Below, one piece after another: positions 35,114-45,845 of a DNA stretch of 64,000 nt. Source of the DNA: Pseudomonadota bacterium (GTDB taxonomy: Bacteria; Myxococcota_A; Polyangia; Haliangiales; Haliangiaceae); contig JAKSDA010000487.1 in the NCBI GenBank assembly GCA_022360315.1, positions 1 through 64,000 of the forward strand, read 5' to 3'. Positions within the stretch are counted from its first letter, which is position 1; each line of letters begins with the position of its first letter. The notes beneath the pieces are model-generated. The model searched no databases, was not told the DNA's origin, and saw nothing but the letters and a program-made list of their open reading frames with translations. The translations under genes and the position numbers were made by a program.

Positions 35114-36916
35114 CTAGAAACCGAATGCGAGTTGACCGCGCAGTTCCAGGGTCAGGCCAGTCGCCTGCTGAAAATCCTTTTGAATGCGATCGATGCCCTC
35201 GACATCCTCGGCTTGCATACCCGACACGTCCGCGATGACGCTGTCTTTGCTGCGCGCCTGGGCAAACTTCACGATGCGCTGGCCCTCGGGCAGGATGGAG
35301 CGAAGGATCGCCCGCGGACTCCGCACGTATGCCTGGGTCCGGGCGGGCCTGGCAAACTCGACCATCCAACCTGTGGCGCGTTCGAGATGCCACAGCAAAT
35401 ACTCGAACCGCTCATTGTTAATGTGTGGCGCACCGAGTCTCACGCGCACTCGCACGATCTCACTGTCATTGGCCTGGTCGCCCCGTGGTCCGGCTTTTTC
35501 GATCGTCTCGGCGCTGATCTCGACTCTCCGCACCGGAGCTCCAGCTTGCCGAAGCAGATGACGCAGGGCGTTCTCGCTCTGTTTGCGGTCGGGCTCGGCG
35601 TCTGCCTTGACCGGCTCGTAATACGGAACCGGCTCTCCGTCGAGCCCGGCGACGATCACTTCGGGCGGCAGCGCCATCAGCAAATCCTGAACGTCGTCGA
35701 GACTTCGGGCTTTTCTGATCGCTGCAAACGCGTCCGGGTCATTGACCCGAACCCTCCCCAGTGCGCGGGATTCGCGGAATGGATCTCGCCCCCTGCTGCG
35801 CCAACCCCTGGGCAAGCCGGCAAATTCACAGGCGCCGTACTGCAGTTGATGAGTCGTGCGATCGACAATATCGATGACGGTACAGAAATGCTTGCCAGAG
35901 TGCGGGCGGAGACCCCGCCCCAAACATTGATTGTAGACCAGTGGCGAGGTGGTCGGCCGAGCCATGAGCAGGCATTCGATCGTGGGGTCGTCGAAGCCCT
36001 CGGTGAGCACGCCGTAGTTAAAAAGCACATCGATCTCGCCGGCTGCAAATCGCCCGAGCAGGCCGCCGCGATCGCGGGTGCGGCCGTCGATAAAGGCGGA
36101 GCGATAACCGGCGGCCGCGAAGTCTGCGGCCAGCTGGCGAGCGTGGGCAACACTGGCGCAAAAAGCCAAGGTCTTCTTTCCCTTGCCTCGCGCTTGCCAG
36201 GCGCCCAGGGTCAGGCCGCGAACAGCTTCTGTGTTCATCTGCCTGGACAGTGCCGTCAACTGAAAATCTCCGCCCGACAGCTTGACCCGGTCGAGGTGCA
36301 GATCGGCACGAATCGACCAGTAGTGCACGGGAACCAGGTAGCCGAGATCCTGCAACTCGGGCTTGGTAATGGCGTAGGCGACCGTATCGAAGAGAGCGAC
36401 CGCCGAGCGCCCGTCGGTGCGGCGGGGCGTGGCAGTCATGCCGAGCAGCAGTGTCGATCCCGAGCGCTGTTCGTGGAAATAGTCGATCACGTCGAGCCAG
36501 CGGGGAGCCAGCGCCCGGTGGCATTCGTCGCAAATAATCGCCGAAAAGCGATCGGCCGGATACGCATTCTTGCGGTGCATCAGGGATTGGATGGAAGCGA
36601 TAATGATCTGTGCATCCAGATCCGCAGTGCGCTCACCCTGCTCGATACTGATCCGGGCCCGCGGGATCTGCCGTTGCAGCGTCTTTGCCGTCTGGTCGAG
36701 AAGTTCCTTTCGGTGCGCCACGAAGAGGACCTTGCTGTCTCGACCAAAGCGACAGAGAAGTCGGTCGATGATCAGCGTGGCGATGACCGTTTTGCCGGCG
36801 CCGGTAGGCAAGTGCAACAACATCTTGCGCTTGCCTCTATCGTATAGAGCCAGGACCTGCCTCACTGCTGTTTCCTGGTAAGGCCGTGGCGCAAAACCCT
36901 TGGTTTGAGTAGACAC
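35114..36916 (-). CDS. SF2 DEAD/DEAH-box helicase (SSL2/type III Res-like)
   Basis: 600 residues from GTG 36916. Complete helicase motifs: I (LPTGAGKT, ~37-43), Ia, II (DECH, 130-133), III (TATPR), IV (LAFCASVAHARQLA), V (FNYGVLTEGFDDPTIE) and VI (YNQCLGRGLRPHSGK). The ~200-residue C-terminal extension is not recognised. This architecture is used by DNA-remodelling ATPases in restriction and defence loci as well as in housekeeping SSL2-like proteins. It is 226 bases downstream of the PglX-like methyltransferase on the same strand. A partnership is inferred from adjacency. A MITE lies 9 bases beyond its stop. Confidence 0.88.
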   Translation of the reverse strand: MSTQTKGFAPRPYQETAVRQVLALYDRGKRKMLLHLPTGAGKTVIATLIIDRLLCRFGRDSKVLFVAHRKELLDQTAKTLQRQIPRARISIEQGERTADLDAQIIIASIQSLMHRKNAYPADRFSAIICDECHRALAPRWLDVIDYFHEQRSGSTLLLGMTATPRRTDGRSAVALFDTVAYAITKPELQDLGYLVPVHYWSIRADLHLDRVKLSGGDFQLTALSRQMNTEAVRGLTLGAWQARGKGKKTLAFCASVAHARQLAADFAAAGYRSAFIDGRTRDRGGLLGRFAAGEIDVLFNYGVLTEGFDDPTIECLLMARPTTSPLVYNQCLGRGLRPHSGKHFCTVIDIVDRTTHQLQYGACEFAGLPRGWRSRGRDPFRESRALGRVRVNDPDAFAAIRKARSLDDVQDLLMALPPEVIVAGLDGEPVPYYEPVKADAEPDRKQSENALRHLLRQAGAPVRRVEISAETIEKAGPRGDQANDSEIVRVRVRLGAPHINNERFEYLLWHLERATGWMVEFARPARTQAYVRSPRAILRSILPEGQRIVKFAQARSKDSVIADVSGMQAEDVEGIDRIQKDFQQATGLTLELRGQLAFGF

Positions 36917-37142
36917 CGAATAATCCCGCTGATGGTTGCGGATATGTAAGCAGAATCGGCAAAACAATCCAATATCCCGGCCGGGTTATTCCCAATACCA
37001 TGTCCCGGTAAGCGATCCCGCATGGCGGTGGCCGCGAGTCACTCCCGTGACCTTGCCCGATGTATAAGCCACGAGAATCACCATGTTCGAGCAACAGTAC
37101 CTATGACAACGTATGTCATACGTCGACATCTGAGTGCCGCTG

Positions 37143-40100
37143 TCAGGAATCGCGTTTTTTGCCCTTGCCGGCGCGGCGCTCTTGTTCTTTTTGCAACAGT
37201 TTGGCCACTCGGTCGGGATGTTCGGCAACAAATGCGGTGCGGGCTGCGTACGAACCGGCTTCGTCGAGGGTGAAATCGGCTGCGATTTCATCCTGCAGGC
37301 GGAGCTCCCATCGGCAGGCGGTTTCCGGGTGGTATTGCCACAAGCAACCGTGGGCCACGGCCAGGCTCGGGTCGGTGCGGCATTTTTGGTCGACCCGGTG
37401 AGGAAAATAGCGCCGGGCCAGCCGGGACCAGTCGAAATCCTGTTTTCCCTGGGCCAGAGCGAGCTGTTTCCACCACGTTTTGGGCTCTTTCCATTGCGGT
37501 TCGAGCAGCGGCCACAGCGCCGCAGCGTTGATCATGACGCCGTCGTCCAGGTCGGGATGGTAGCGGGCGTCGACCTCGCGCTCGGGAGTCTCGCGGTCCG
37601 GGGCCGGCGGACCTTTCTCGGCGCATTGTTTGACCCCGGCGATGAAGTCGGTGAGCTCGTCGCGCCATTTGCTGACCTGGGCGAAACGGCGCTCGGCTGC
37701 GCGTACGGCGTTTTTGTCGGCGCCGCGCCGGGCTCGGCGCAGGTCGGTAATCTCGCCGTCGAGCCGCGACCGGGATGGATAGAGATGATCGGCGAGCAGG
37801 GCGCGCAGGGTATCGACGGTAAAGCGATGGATCGATACAAAGGCGACAAAGCTCTTTTTGGCCGAGCTGAGGGGAAAATAAATCGGCCGAGATTCGTACA
37901 TGGGCTTGTGTACGCCGGCAAAGAATCTGCTCTGCAAATAGTCTTTTAAACTCCGATTGTCGTCGATGCTGGCGCCGTACTCGGCCCACGCGTCGCGAAT
38001 GGGTTTGCTCGCAGCATGGGCCAGGCTGTCGCGCTCGCTGGCCGCGGATAGAAAAAGAATTCCGTGGGGCAAGCTGGCTGTGGTCGCGCTCGATTCGGCG
38101 GCGACAGCCGGGACGGGAAAACGGCCCATAGCGGTGCCCACGGCAAAACTCAGGTGGTCTGTGGCCGGTTGGGCATCGTACTCGGGCTCATAGGGCGAAA
38201 GAGGCTCGCCGTCGACCGCGCGCTGGGCCCACTCCTGGGCATGGCGCCAGGGCGAAGGACCGGGGCATTTGAACTCGACCGAGGGTTCGCGATGCGATTC
38301 GTGTTCGGCAAACGCGTTTTCCAGTGCGGCATAGATCTGGTCGGCTCCCGGCACAGAGAATACTGGAACGCGGTTCACGTCACCTATTTCGAAATGCACG
38401 GTGGGATTGAGCGCTGCGAGCAGGTCGCGGGTCGGCGAGGAATTGAGCAGACAGACCAGCTGGGCGATGCGCGGTGAATACACCGAACTCGCCGCATTGC
38501 TGATCACTCCGGGAACTCTGTGCACGCGGGCCGAGAATCTCTGGCCGATGGTCGAAAATGCGATGCCTCTCTCGAAATAGACCCTTTCGTTGCGCACTTG
38601 CCTGGACATGGTGCCATATTGGTGTTCGGCCTTGACCTTGACGGCAAGTCCGCGGTGTTTCCACGCGATCAGATCGCGCAGCGGATCGAACCACTCGCGG
38701 CCAGCGGCTCCGAGCAGAAATGGCGCCCAATCGCAGATTCCACGGGTTGCGCTCGCGTTCATGGCGCGCGCGCACGAAGCGGGCGACACTTCCCACACGA
38801 AACGCACAAAGCGGGTGTTATTTCCGGTCGTGAGTCCAAACCGGGCCGGGCTCACAGCGCCGAGTTTGTCGGCGTCCCGGTAGGCGTGGAGGAACTCATT
38901 CGACCACCAGTACACGATGGGTGACCCGGCAACCATTCTCATCGACCCGCTGGTGAATTCAAACCGTCCCACCTGGCAAAGCACTGCGGCGCGCTTGCGC
39001 CGGGTGCGTTCGCGATCGTAGCTCTTGTCATCGAGCGGCGTGGGTTGGATTGCCACGCTGAAAGCGTCGCCAGGGGGCGCGTTGCGGACAACGCTGGCCA
39101 CAACAGACAGAACATCGTTGGGGACCTCATCAAAGGCTCCAATGGCAAAATCTCCCAGGGTGCGCAGGTCGAAGTTGTCGAGCAGCCACTCGCGCAGCGC
39201 GGTGTACTGTTTGATGAACATCCAGTTGCGCATGGTCAGGAGCGCCGATATGCCACCGGGGCGCGCAAGCTGCAAACTGCGCTCGAAAAAGGCCGCATAG
39301 AGGTCGAATTTGCCCCGTCGATAGTGTTTTTCGATATAGGCCCGGTCAGCTAACCTGGCGGTACCTTGATATGGTGGATTGCCCACGACCAAATCGTACT
39401 GGCCGGGGCGAATCATGCGAACGAAGCGCACTCCCGCGGCTACGTGGTGGCCGCGCAGACGCAGGCCGAGGTCATTGCCCGGGCCCGGGCTCGGGCTCGG
39501 GCTCGAACTGTGACGGGCGAGAAAGCTCTCGAGCTCGTCGACGACGATGGCCTGGGCAGGGTCTGCCACGAGCAATGTGCCGAGATGATCGGCGCTGGCG
39601 AGAGCGTTTGTCGCGCGCTCGATGCGCTCGGGCGAAATCCCGGTACTCTGCTCGACGGTCCTTTGGAGCTCGATTCTGGCCGGGTCGTCCGGGTCGGAAC
39701 CGGCCAGTTCGCAATGGGCCGCGACCAGATGGAGGATGCGCGGCTCGGCCTCGGCACAGAGCCGTTTGGCCACGAGCATCAATGCCGCTGCAGCGACCTG
39801 TACTGCGCGTGGGTCGATATCGATGCCGTGCAGGTTGTTCTCTGCGATCGATTCGACGATGTCCCGGTCGGTCCAGTGCTCGCCGCGATGACGGGCCTCT
39901 TCCCGATACAGGGCGAAGAGCAGCTCGAACGCGATGACCAGAAAATGGCCGGAGCCACAGGCCGGATCGAGCAATTTCAGGGCCCGCACGCTGTCGGGCG
40001 CATGGTCTACCGCGTCGGCCGCAATGGGCTGGGGCACCCAGTATTGCCATCTCGCCTCGAGACCGGGCTCGATGGGCATGAGGGCATCGGGGGCGACCTG

Positions 40101-40976
40101 TCCGGATCGGCGTTTTTTGCGCCACTCGGCCCGCCGTGCCTGCAACCGGTCGAGCACGCCACGGTGTTCGACGTCGGCGATCCAGCCGTGCTTTCTGCAC
40201 ATGGCCAGCCACATCGCACCCAGGCTGTTGTGCAGCAGCCACTCGACCATGTAGCGTTCGGTGAACATCTGGGTCTTGGGCGCGATCTCGTGGTTTTCGA
40301 GCTTGCCGCCAGCATGGAGTTTGGCGTCGAGGGCTTCTCGTTCGGGGTCGTTCCAGAACTGATGGATCCAGCCCAGCGCGGTATCGTCGGTCCACACCAA
40401 GTGCAAAACGGGGTCGTCGAGGGCTTCGATCACTGCGCGCAGAGTGGCGGCCGGAATGGGCACCAGCGCGCTCACACGCGCATCGCCAAACAAACCGGGC
40501 AACTCGATCGACAAGTCGTCGAAGACCAGTTGCAGGAGCAGGGCATAGCCCTCGCTGTCATCGCCGCGGACCAGGTCGGGTGCGAGCTGGCGAAAATCCC
40601 TGTAGCCCCGGCTGTCCCAACCGCCCGCGACCACGGCAACCGGGCGCAAACCGGCAACTTCGAGCAAACGCACGTAGACCAGACGATGCAAGAGGACGGC
40701 TGCGGCGTCTTTTTCGACCTCGCGGCGGAATCGCTCGAAGTCCCGGCTGCGAGTAGCCAGAGACCTGTCGCCGTGGTTGGGCAACTGGTCGATCTGCCCC
40801 GCAATCCAGGTTTCCAGCCGCTTGCGCCGGCTCGCTGCGGCCGGGTCGAGCGCCGCATCCCCGACCGCCAGCGACAGGCGATACGCCCCCTCGGTGGCAT
40901 CGTGCAGATCGCGCACCAGCCGGTCGCGCAGCCGGCGAATAGTCCTGGACAGCGCCCGTTTGGCATCCGGGGTCAT
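37143..40976 (-). CDS. PglX/DrmMI-like N6-adenine DNA methyltransferase
   Basis: 1277 residues, the size of BREX PglX or DISARM-type methylases. Motif I is LLDPACGSGHFLVIA (~336-350) and motif IV is VVGNPPYQG (~531-539), the N6-adenine type. The N-terminal ~330 residues are helical. The C-terminus (PIYFPLSSAKKSFVAFVSIH, then DLDDGVMINAAALWPLL, then FDWSRLARRYFPHRVDQKC, then SLAVAHGCLWQYHP) matches the target-recognition/tail region of PglX-like proteins. A tandem GGGCTC hexamer encodes a PSPSPGPG hinge near residue 493. No PglZ, BrxC or BrxL homologues and no DISARM genes occur in the window. Whether it modifies host DNA, restricts, or both is not visible. Confidence 0.85.
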   Translation of the reverse strand: MTPDAKRALSRTIRRLRDRLVRDLHDATEGAYRLSLAVGDAALDPAAASRRKRLETWIAGQIDQLPNHGDRSLATRSRDFERFRREVEKDAAAVLLHRLVYVRLLEVAGLRPVAVVAGGWDSRGYRDFRQLAPDLVRGDDSEGYALLLQLVFDDLSIELPGLFGDARVSALVPIPAATLRAVIEALDDPVLHLVWTDDTALGWIHQFWNDPEREALDAKLHAGGKLENHEIAPKTQMFTERYMVEWLLHNSLGAMWLAMCRKHGWIADVEHRGVLDRLQARRAEWRKKRRSGQVAPDALMPIEPGLEARWQYWVPQPIAADAVDHAPDSVRALKLLDPACGSGHFLVIAFELLFALYREEARHRGEHWTDRDIVESIAENNLHGIDIDPRAVQVAAAALMLVAKRLCAEAEPRILHLVAAHCELAGSDPDDPARIELQRTVEQSTGISPERIERATNALASADHLGTLLVADPAQAIVVDELESFLARHSSSPSPSPGPGNDLGLRLRGHHVAAGVRFVRMIRPGQYDLVVGNPPYQGTARLADRAYIEKHYRRGKFDLYAAFFERSLQLARPGGISALLTMRNWMFIKQYTALREWLLDNFDLRTLGDFAIGAFDEVPNDVLSVVASVVRNAPPGDAFSVAIQPTPLDDKSYDRERTRRKRAAVLCQVGRFEFTSGSMRMVAGSPIVYWWSNEFLHAYRDADKLGAVSPARFGLTTGNNTRFVRFVWEVSPASCARAMNASATRGICDWAPFLLGAAGREWFDPLRDLIAWKHRGLAVKVKAEHQYGTMSRQVRNERVYFERGIAFSTIGQRFSARVHRVPGVISNAASSVYSPRIAQLVCLLNSSPTRDLLAALNPTVHFEIGDVNRVPVFSVPGADQIYAALENAFAEHESHREPSVEFKCPGPSPWRHAQEWAQRAVDGEPLSPYEPEYDAQPATDHLSFAVGTAMGRFPVPAVAAESSATTASLPHGILFLSAASERDSLAHAASKPIRDAWAEYGASIDDNRSLKDYLQSRFFAGVHKPMYESRPIYFPLSSAKKSFVAFVSIHRFTVDTLRALLADHLYPSRSRLDGEITDLRRARRGADKNAVRAAERRFAQVSKWRDELTDFIAGVKQCAEKGPPAPDRETPEREVDARYHPDLDDGVMINAAALWPLLEPQWKEPKTWWKQLALAQGKQDFDWSRLARRYFPHRVDQKCRTDPSLAVAHGCLWQYHPETACRWELRLQDEIAADFTLDEAGSYAARTAFVAEHPDRVAKLLQKEQERRAGKGKKRDS

Positions 40977-41007
40977 GGGAGTCGAGGGCGTCTGCCCCGG
41001 GCTCGCG

Positions 41008-41955
41008 CTATTGGCTGATCGTCACGGTGATCTTGCCGTTCCAACCCGGGCCCGCGCGATTGGATTTGGAGTGCTCGTCGGCGAGTTTGGCCAGCGCGTC
41101 GTACAGGCACCTCTGTGCGGTGTTGGCCGGAGGATTGCTCGACAGGGACAGCTTGTAGCGATCGTCTTCTTCGTACTCACCCTCGATGAATCGGTTTCTG
41201 AACGAGAACGCCCCGGTGAGCGCGTTTTTCTTGGTTGCCTCGAAGTTGGCCTCCCAGCACGGGATCATATGGGTTCGCGCCCCCGGAGAGCCGATGAGAG
41301 TGAGAAAGCTGCTGTAGGAACGGGGCCGTTTGCGCCCATCGCCACTGGCCTTGACGACCAACTTGTCAGTGGCCGGCCGCGACGGCTGTTTGGTCATGTA
41401 GCGCGCCGGTGGCTCGTTGCTGGCCAGATGCTTGGGGTCGAGGCCGGCGCTGCCGAGAACCGCGAGGTCTGCCATGACCTGTCGGTGCAGCTGCGAGCCG
41501 ACCGGAGCTCCTCGCAAACATTGATCCAGAGCGCGCGCAGCTCCCTCGGCCATCTCTGGCGACCGCGCTGCCGCTACCAGAGCCCGTCCTTGGGCGCAGT
41601 ATAGCGAGGTGGGCACCGAAATCTTGTCGGATTTGTAGCGTTCGACCGCAGCTTGATACGATTTGATCGCAGTGGTGATGTTGCCCTGGGCCAGCTCGCG
41701 AGCCCCCACCGCTGCATGGTAGTCCCCGACCACCGAGGCGCGCGGCGATACGCAGAGGCTCTGCACACAGCGCAATCCCTCCGCGCAATCACTGGTCCGC
41801 GCACAGGTTTCATACGGTTTGGACAGTCGGTCCTTGGCAAAAAGCGCGCGGTCATTGGCGTTGGCCTTGGCGCTGGGATCGCAGCCCGCCACGGCGCCAG
41901 CGACGGCAATGGTCAATGCGATACGCCCTGTGAGATACCGGATTGTACGATTCAT
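41008..41955 (-). CDS. Cys-rich lipoprotein with helical repeat region
   Basis: 315 residues. The signal peptide and lipobox are GRIALTIAVAGAVAGCDPS. A short Cys-rich module follows (YETCARTSDCAEGLRCVQSL, ending CVSPR), a pattern frequent in myxobacterial surface lipoproteins. Next come TPR-like helices (VVGDYHAAVGARELAQGNIT, TAIKSYQAAVERYKSD) and a C-terminal beta-rich segment ending GKITVTISQ. Its ATG overlaps the epimerase stop (ATGA), so the two genes are co-translated. The function is unknown; a cell-surface or periplasmic role follows from the lipobox. Confidence 0.7.
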   Translation of the reverse strand: MNRTIRYLTGRIALTIAVAGAVAGCDPSAKANANDRALFAKDRLSKPYETCARTSDCAEGLRCVQSLCVSPRASVVGDYHAAVGARELAQGNITTAIKSYQAAVERYKSDKISVPTSLYCAQGRALVAAARSPEMAEGAARALDQCLRGAPVGSQLHRQVMADLAVLGSAGLDPKHLASNEPPARYMTKQPSRPATDKLVVKASGDGRKRPRSYSSFLTLIGSPGARTHMIPCWEANFEATKKNALTGAFSFRNRFIEGEYEEDDRYKLSLSSNPPANTAQRCLYDALAKLADEHSKSNRAGPGWNGKITVTISQ

Positions 41956-42959
41956 TGGCTTTGTCCCTGAAGATAAAGAGCGACGCGCTGCATCGCGTCG
42001 TCATAGGAGATGGGCCGATAACCGAGTTCATCTACAGCTCGGTCGATGGACACGGCTCTGCGCGATGAAACCAGAATTACCGACTCGGTGGTCAAAAGCG
42101 ACCGACCGGGCCGGCGCAGCGCACTGAACGCGTTCTCCATGATGGCGGCAAGTGCGCGCGCGAGCGGAAGCGACAAGCTGCGCCGGGGCCGCCGCGCTCC
42201 AGTAATATCCGCCAAATCAGTGATGTATTGCTTCCAGGTCACCCCGCTGCCGTCCACCGCATTGTAGATCTTGCCCGCGGCTGTCGCCGCAACACCAGCT
42301 CGCGCGAGGACATCGACGACGTTGTCGACATAGGCAAGAGCGGCATCGCCTCCTCCACCGGCGACCAATACCATGGAACCGGCACGCAAGAGGACGACCA
42401 GCTGGGCGACCCACAGAGGAGAACCGGGGCCGTATACATTGCCCGGCCGAACCACGGTGACCGGAACCCGGCCCATTCGGTGATAGTCGAGGACCAGTTG
42501 CTCGGACTCGCGCTTGGTACGGCTGTACGGGCCGACTCCGTACTCCCGGCGCGCCTCCTCGTCACAACGGCCGACCCGCAATTGCCAGCCGTACACGACA
42601 ATGCTCGATGCGAGAACAAACCGGTCACATCCGGCCGCACAGGCAGCGTCGAGCATATTGCGCGTTCCCTCGACATTGATCGCTTGAAACAGCGCGTCAT
42701 CGCCCCAGTCGCCAACCACGGCCGCCAGGTGATAGATACGCGAAACACCCGATGCAGCCTTCTTCATGGCGTCTCGGTCCCGGATATCTCCTCGAACGAT
42801 TTCAGCACCATCGAGACCGGCGGTCAAGTCGGGCAGCTCGTCGGGCAGGATCACCACGCGCACGTCTTCCCCCTCGGCCAAAAGGCGCGCTACCAGGCGA
42901 GAGCCAATAAAACCGGAAGCTCCGGTGACGAGTACCTTCACGGCCCGGGACGATACCAC
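41952..42959 (-). CDS. NAD-dependent epimerase/dehydratase (extended SDR)
   Basis: 335 residues. The cofactor loop is GASGFIGSRLV near residue 12. A downstream strand gives HLAAVVGDWG, and the catalytic YSRTKRESEQ holds the Tyr-x3-Lys pair. VVRPGNVYGPGSPL is the extended-SDR substrate strand. The C-terminus (RAVDELGYRPISYDDAMQRV) is also typical. Family members act on nucleotide sugars or steroid/flavonoid-like ketones. The substrate is unknown. It overlaps the lipoprotein gene by 4 bases. Confidence 0.88.
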   Translation of the reverse strand: MVSSRAVKVLVTGASGFIGSRLVARLLAEGEDVRVVILPDELPDLTAGLDGAEIVRGDIRDRDAMKKAASGVSRIYHLAAVVGDWGDDALFQAINVEGTRNMLDAACAAGCDRFVLASSIVVYGWQLRVGRCDEEARREYGVGPYSRTKRESEQLVLDYHRMGRVPVTVVRPGNVYGPGSPLWVAQLVVLLRAGSMVLVAGGGGDAALAYVDNVVDVLARAGVAATAAGKIYNAVDGSGVTWKQYITDLADITGARRPRRSLSLPLARALAAIMENAFSALRRPGRSLLTTESVILVSSRRAVSIDRAVDELGYRPISYDDAMQRVALYLQGQSQ

Positions 42960-43021
42960 GGTGCGTCAATTGCGCTGCACCCCTTTGCACTTCTCTGCGT
43001 CTCTGGCATGCTGCAAGCGCA

Positions 43022-43930
43022 ATGGTCACCTATCTCGACGGACGATGGATCAATGATGAGGACGCGACGATCAGTGTCCGCTCTCGCGCGCTCAACTACG
43101 GCATGGGCTGCTTCGGCGGCATTCGTGGCTATCTGGCCGACGACGGCAAAGAGGTGCTGGTATTTCGCCTCGACCAGCACGTCAAGCGGCTGGCCATCTC
43201 GGCCAGGGTTCTCTACCTGACCCTGCCGGGAGATGTGCAACAGGTCGGTCAGATCTTGATCGATCTGCTGCGCAAAAACGACGTTCATCACGACGTGTAC
43301 ATCCGGCCGCTGGTGATTCACAATTCGCCCGAACTCGCCCCGGTCTGCGATGCAAAAACCTCGTCGTTTATCGCCTACTGTATGCCGCTCAAGCGATACC
43401 TGGACAAAGACGCGATCGATGTCTGTGTATCGTCCTGGCGTCGGGTTCCGGACAACGCAATTCCCACCCGTACCAAGCCGACCGGTGCGTATTTGAACAG
43501 CGCCCTGGCCCGGCGCGAGGCCTTCGACAACGGCTTCGACGAGGCCATCATGCTCACCGAGTCGGGAAAAGTCTCGGAGGGCAGCGCCGAACACGTCTTT
43601 ATCGTGCGCGACGGCGTGCTCTACAGCCCGCCCAGCACCGAAGACAACCTCGACGGCATCACCCGCCGCAGTCTGATCACCATGGCCACAGAAGATCTCG
43701 GTCTGCCGTTTGCCGAACGTCCAATCGGCCGCTCCGAACTCTATGCGGTCGATGAACTGTTCCTCTGCGGCACAGGCGCGCAGGTAACTCCGGTCCGCTC
43801 GGTCGACCGCCGACTCGTGGGCGACGGCTCGATCGGACCGATCACGATCAAGCTCAAGCAACACTTCGACGACGTGGTACACGGCCGGGTCGACAGTCGC
43901 AAATCGTGGCTGACCCCAGTGTGGGGTTGA
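43022..43930 (+). CDS. ilvE: Class IV aminotransferase (branched-chain type)
   Basis: 302 residues. Hallmarks of fold type IV PLP enzymes: FGGIRGYLADDGKEVLVFRL, TRTKPTGAYLNSALARREAF with the Schiff-base Lys, FDEAIMLTESGKVSEGSAEH, VLYSPPSTEDNLDGITRRSL and LFLCGTGAQVTPVRSVDRRL. These match branched-chain aminotransferases (IlvE), which close Leu, Ile and Val synthesis. D-amino acid transaminase and aminodeoxychorismate lyase share the fold but differ at SAEH and GTGAQVTPV. It starts 62 bases from the divergent epimerase. Confidence 0.9.
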   Translation: MVTYLDGRWINDEDATISVRSRALNYGMGCFGGIRGYLADDGKEVLVFRLDQHVKRLAISARVLYLTLPGDVQQVGQILIDLLRKNDVHHDVYIRPLVIHNSPELAPVCDAKTSSFIAYCMPLKRYLDKDAIDVCVSSWRRVPDNAIPTRTKPTGAYLNSALARREAFDNGFDEAIMLTESGKVSEGSAEHVFIVRDGVLYSPPSTEDNLDGITRRSLITMATEDLGLPFAERPIGRSELYAVDELFLCGTGAQVTPVRSVDRRLVGDGSIGPITIKLKQHFDDVVHGRVDSRKSWLTPVWG

Positions 43931-44024
43931 GTCCGGCCCTCCCACCAAACTCCACAGGTCCGCACGCAAGTGAGTTCTGATAGACTGCGGCGATTCGCAG
44001 GTCGCCCAGCACGGTCATCACCAC

Positions 44025-45842
<1,818 letters not shown>

Positions 45843-45845
45843 TGA

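Noticed and set aside
35132..36847. 571-residue plus-strand frame
   Set aside because: Antisense to the helicase with all its motifs. No independent evidence.
39480..39510. Possible phase-variable repeat in the methyltransferase
   Set aside because: The GGGCTC unit is a hexamer, so changes in number would not shift the frame. The three copies encode a simple hinge.
39366..41018. 550-residue plus-strand frame
   Set aside because: It lies opposite the PglX-like gene, whose motifs are clear, and its own sequence shows no domain.
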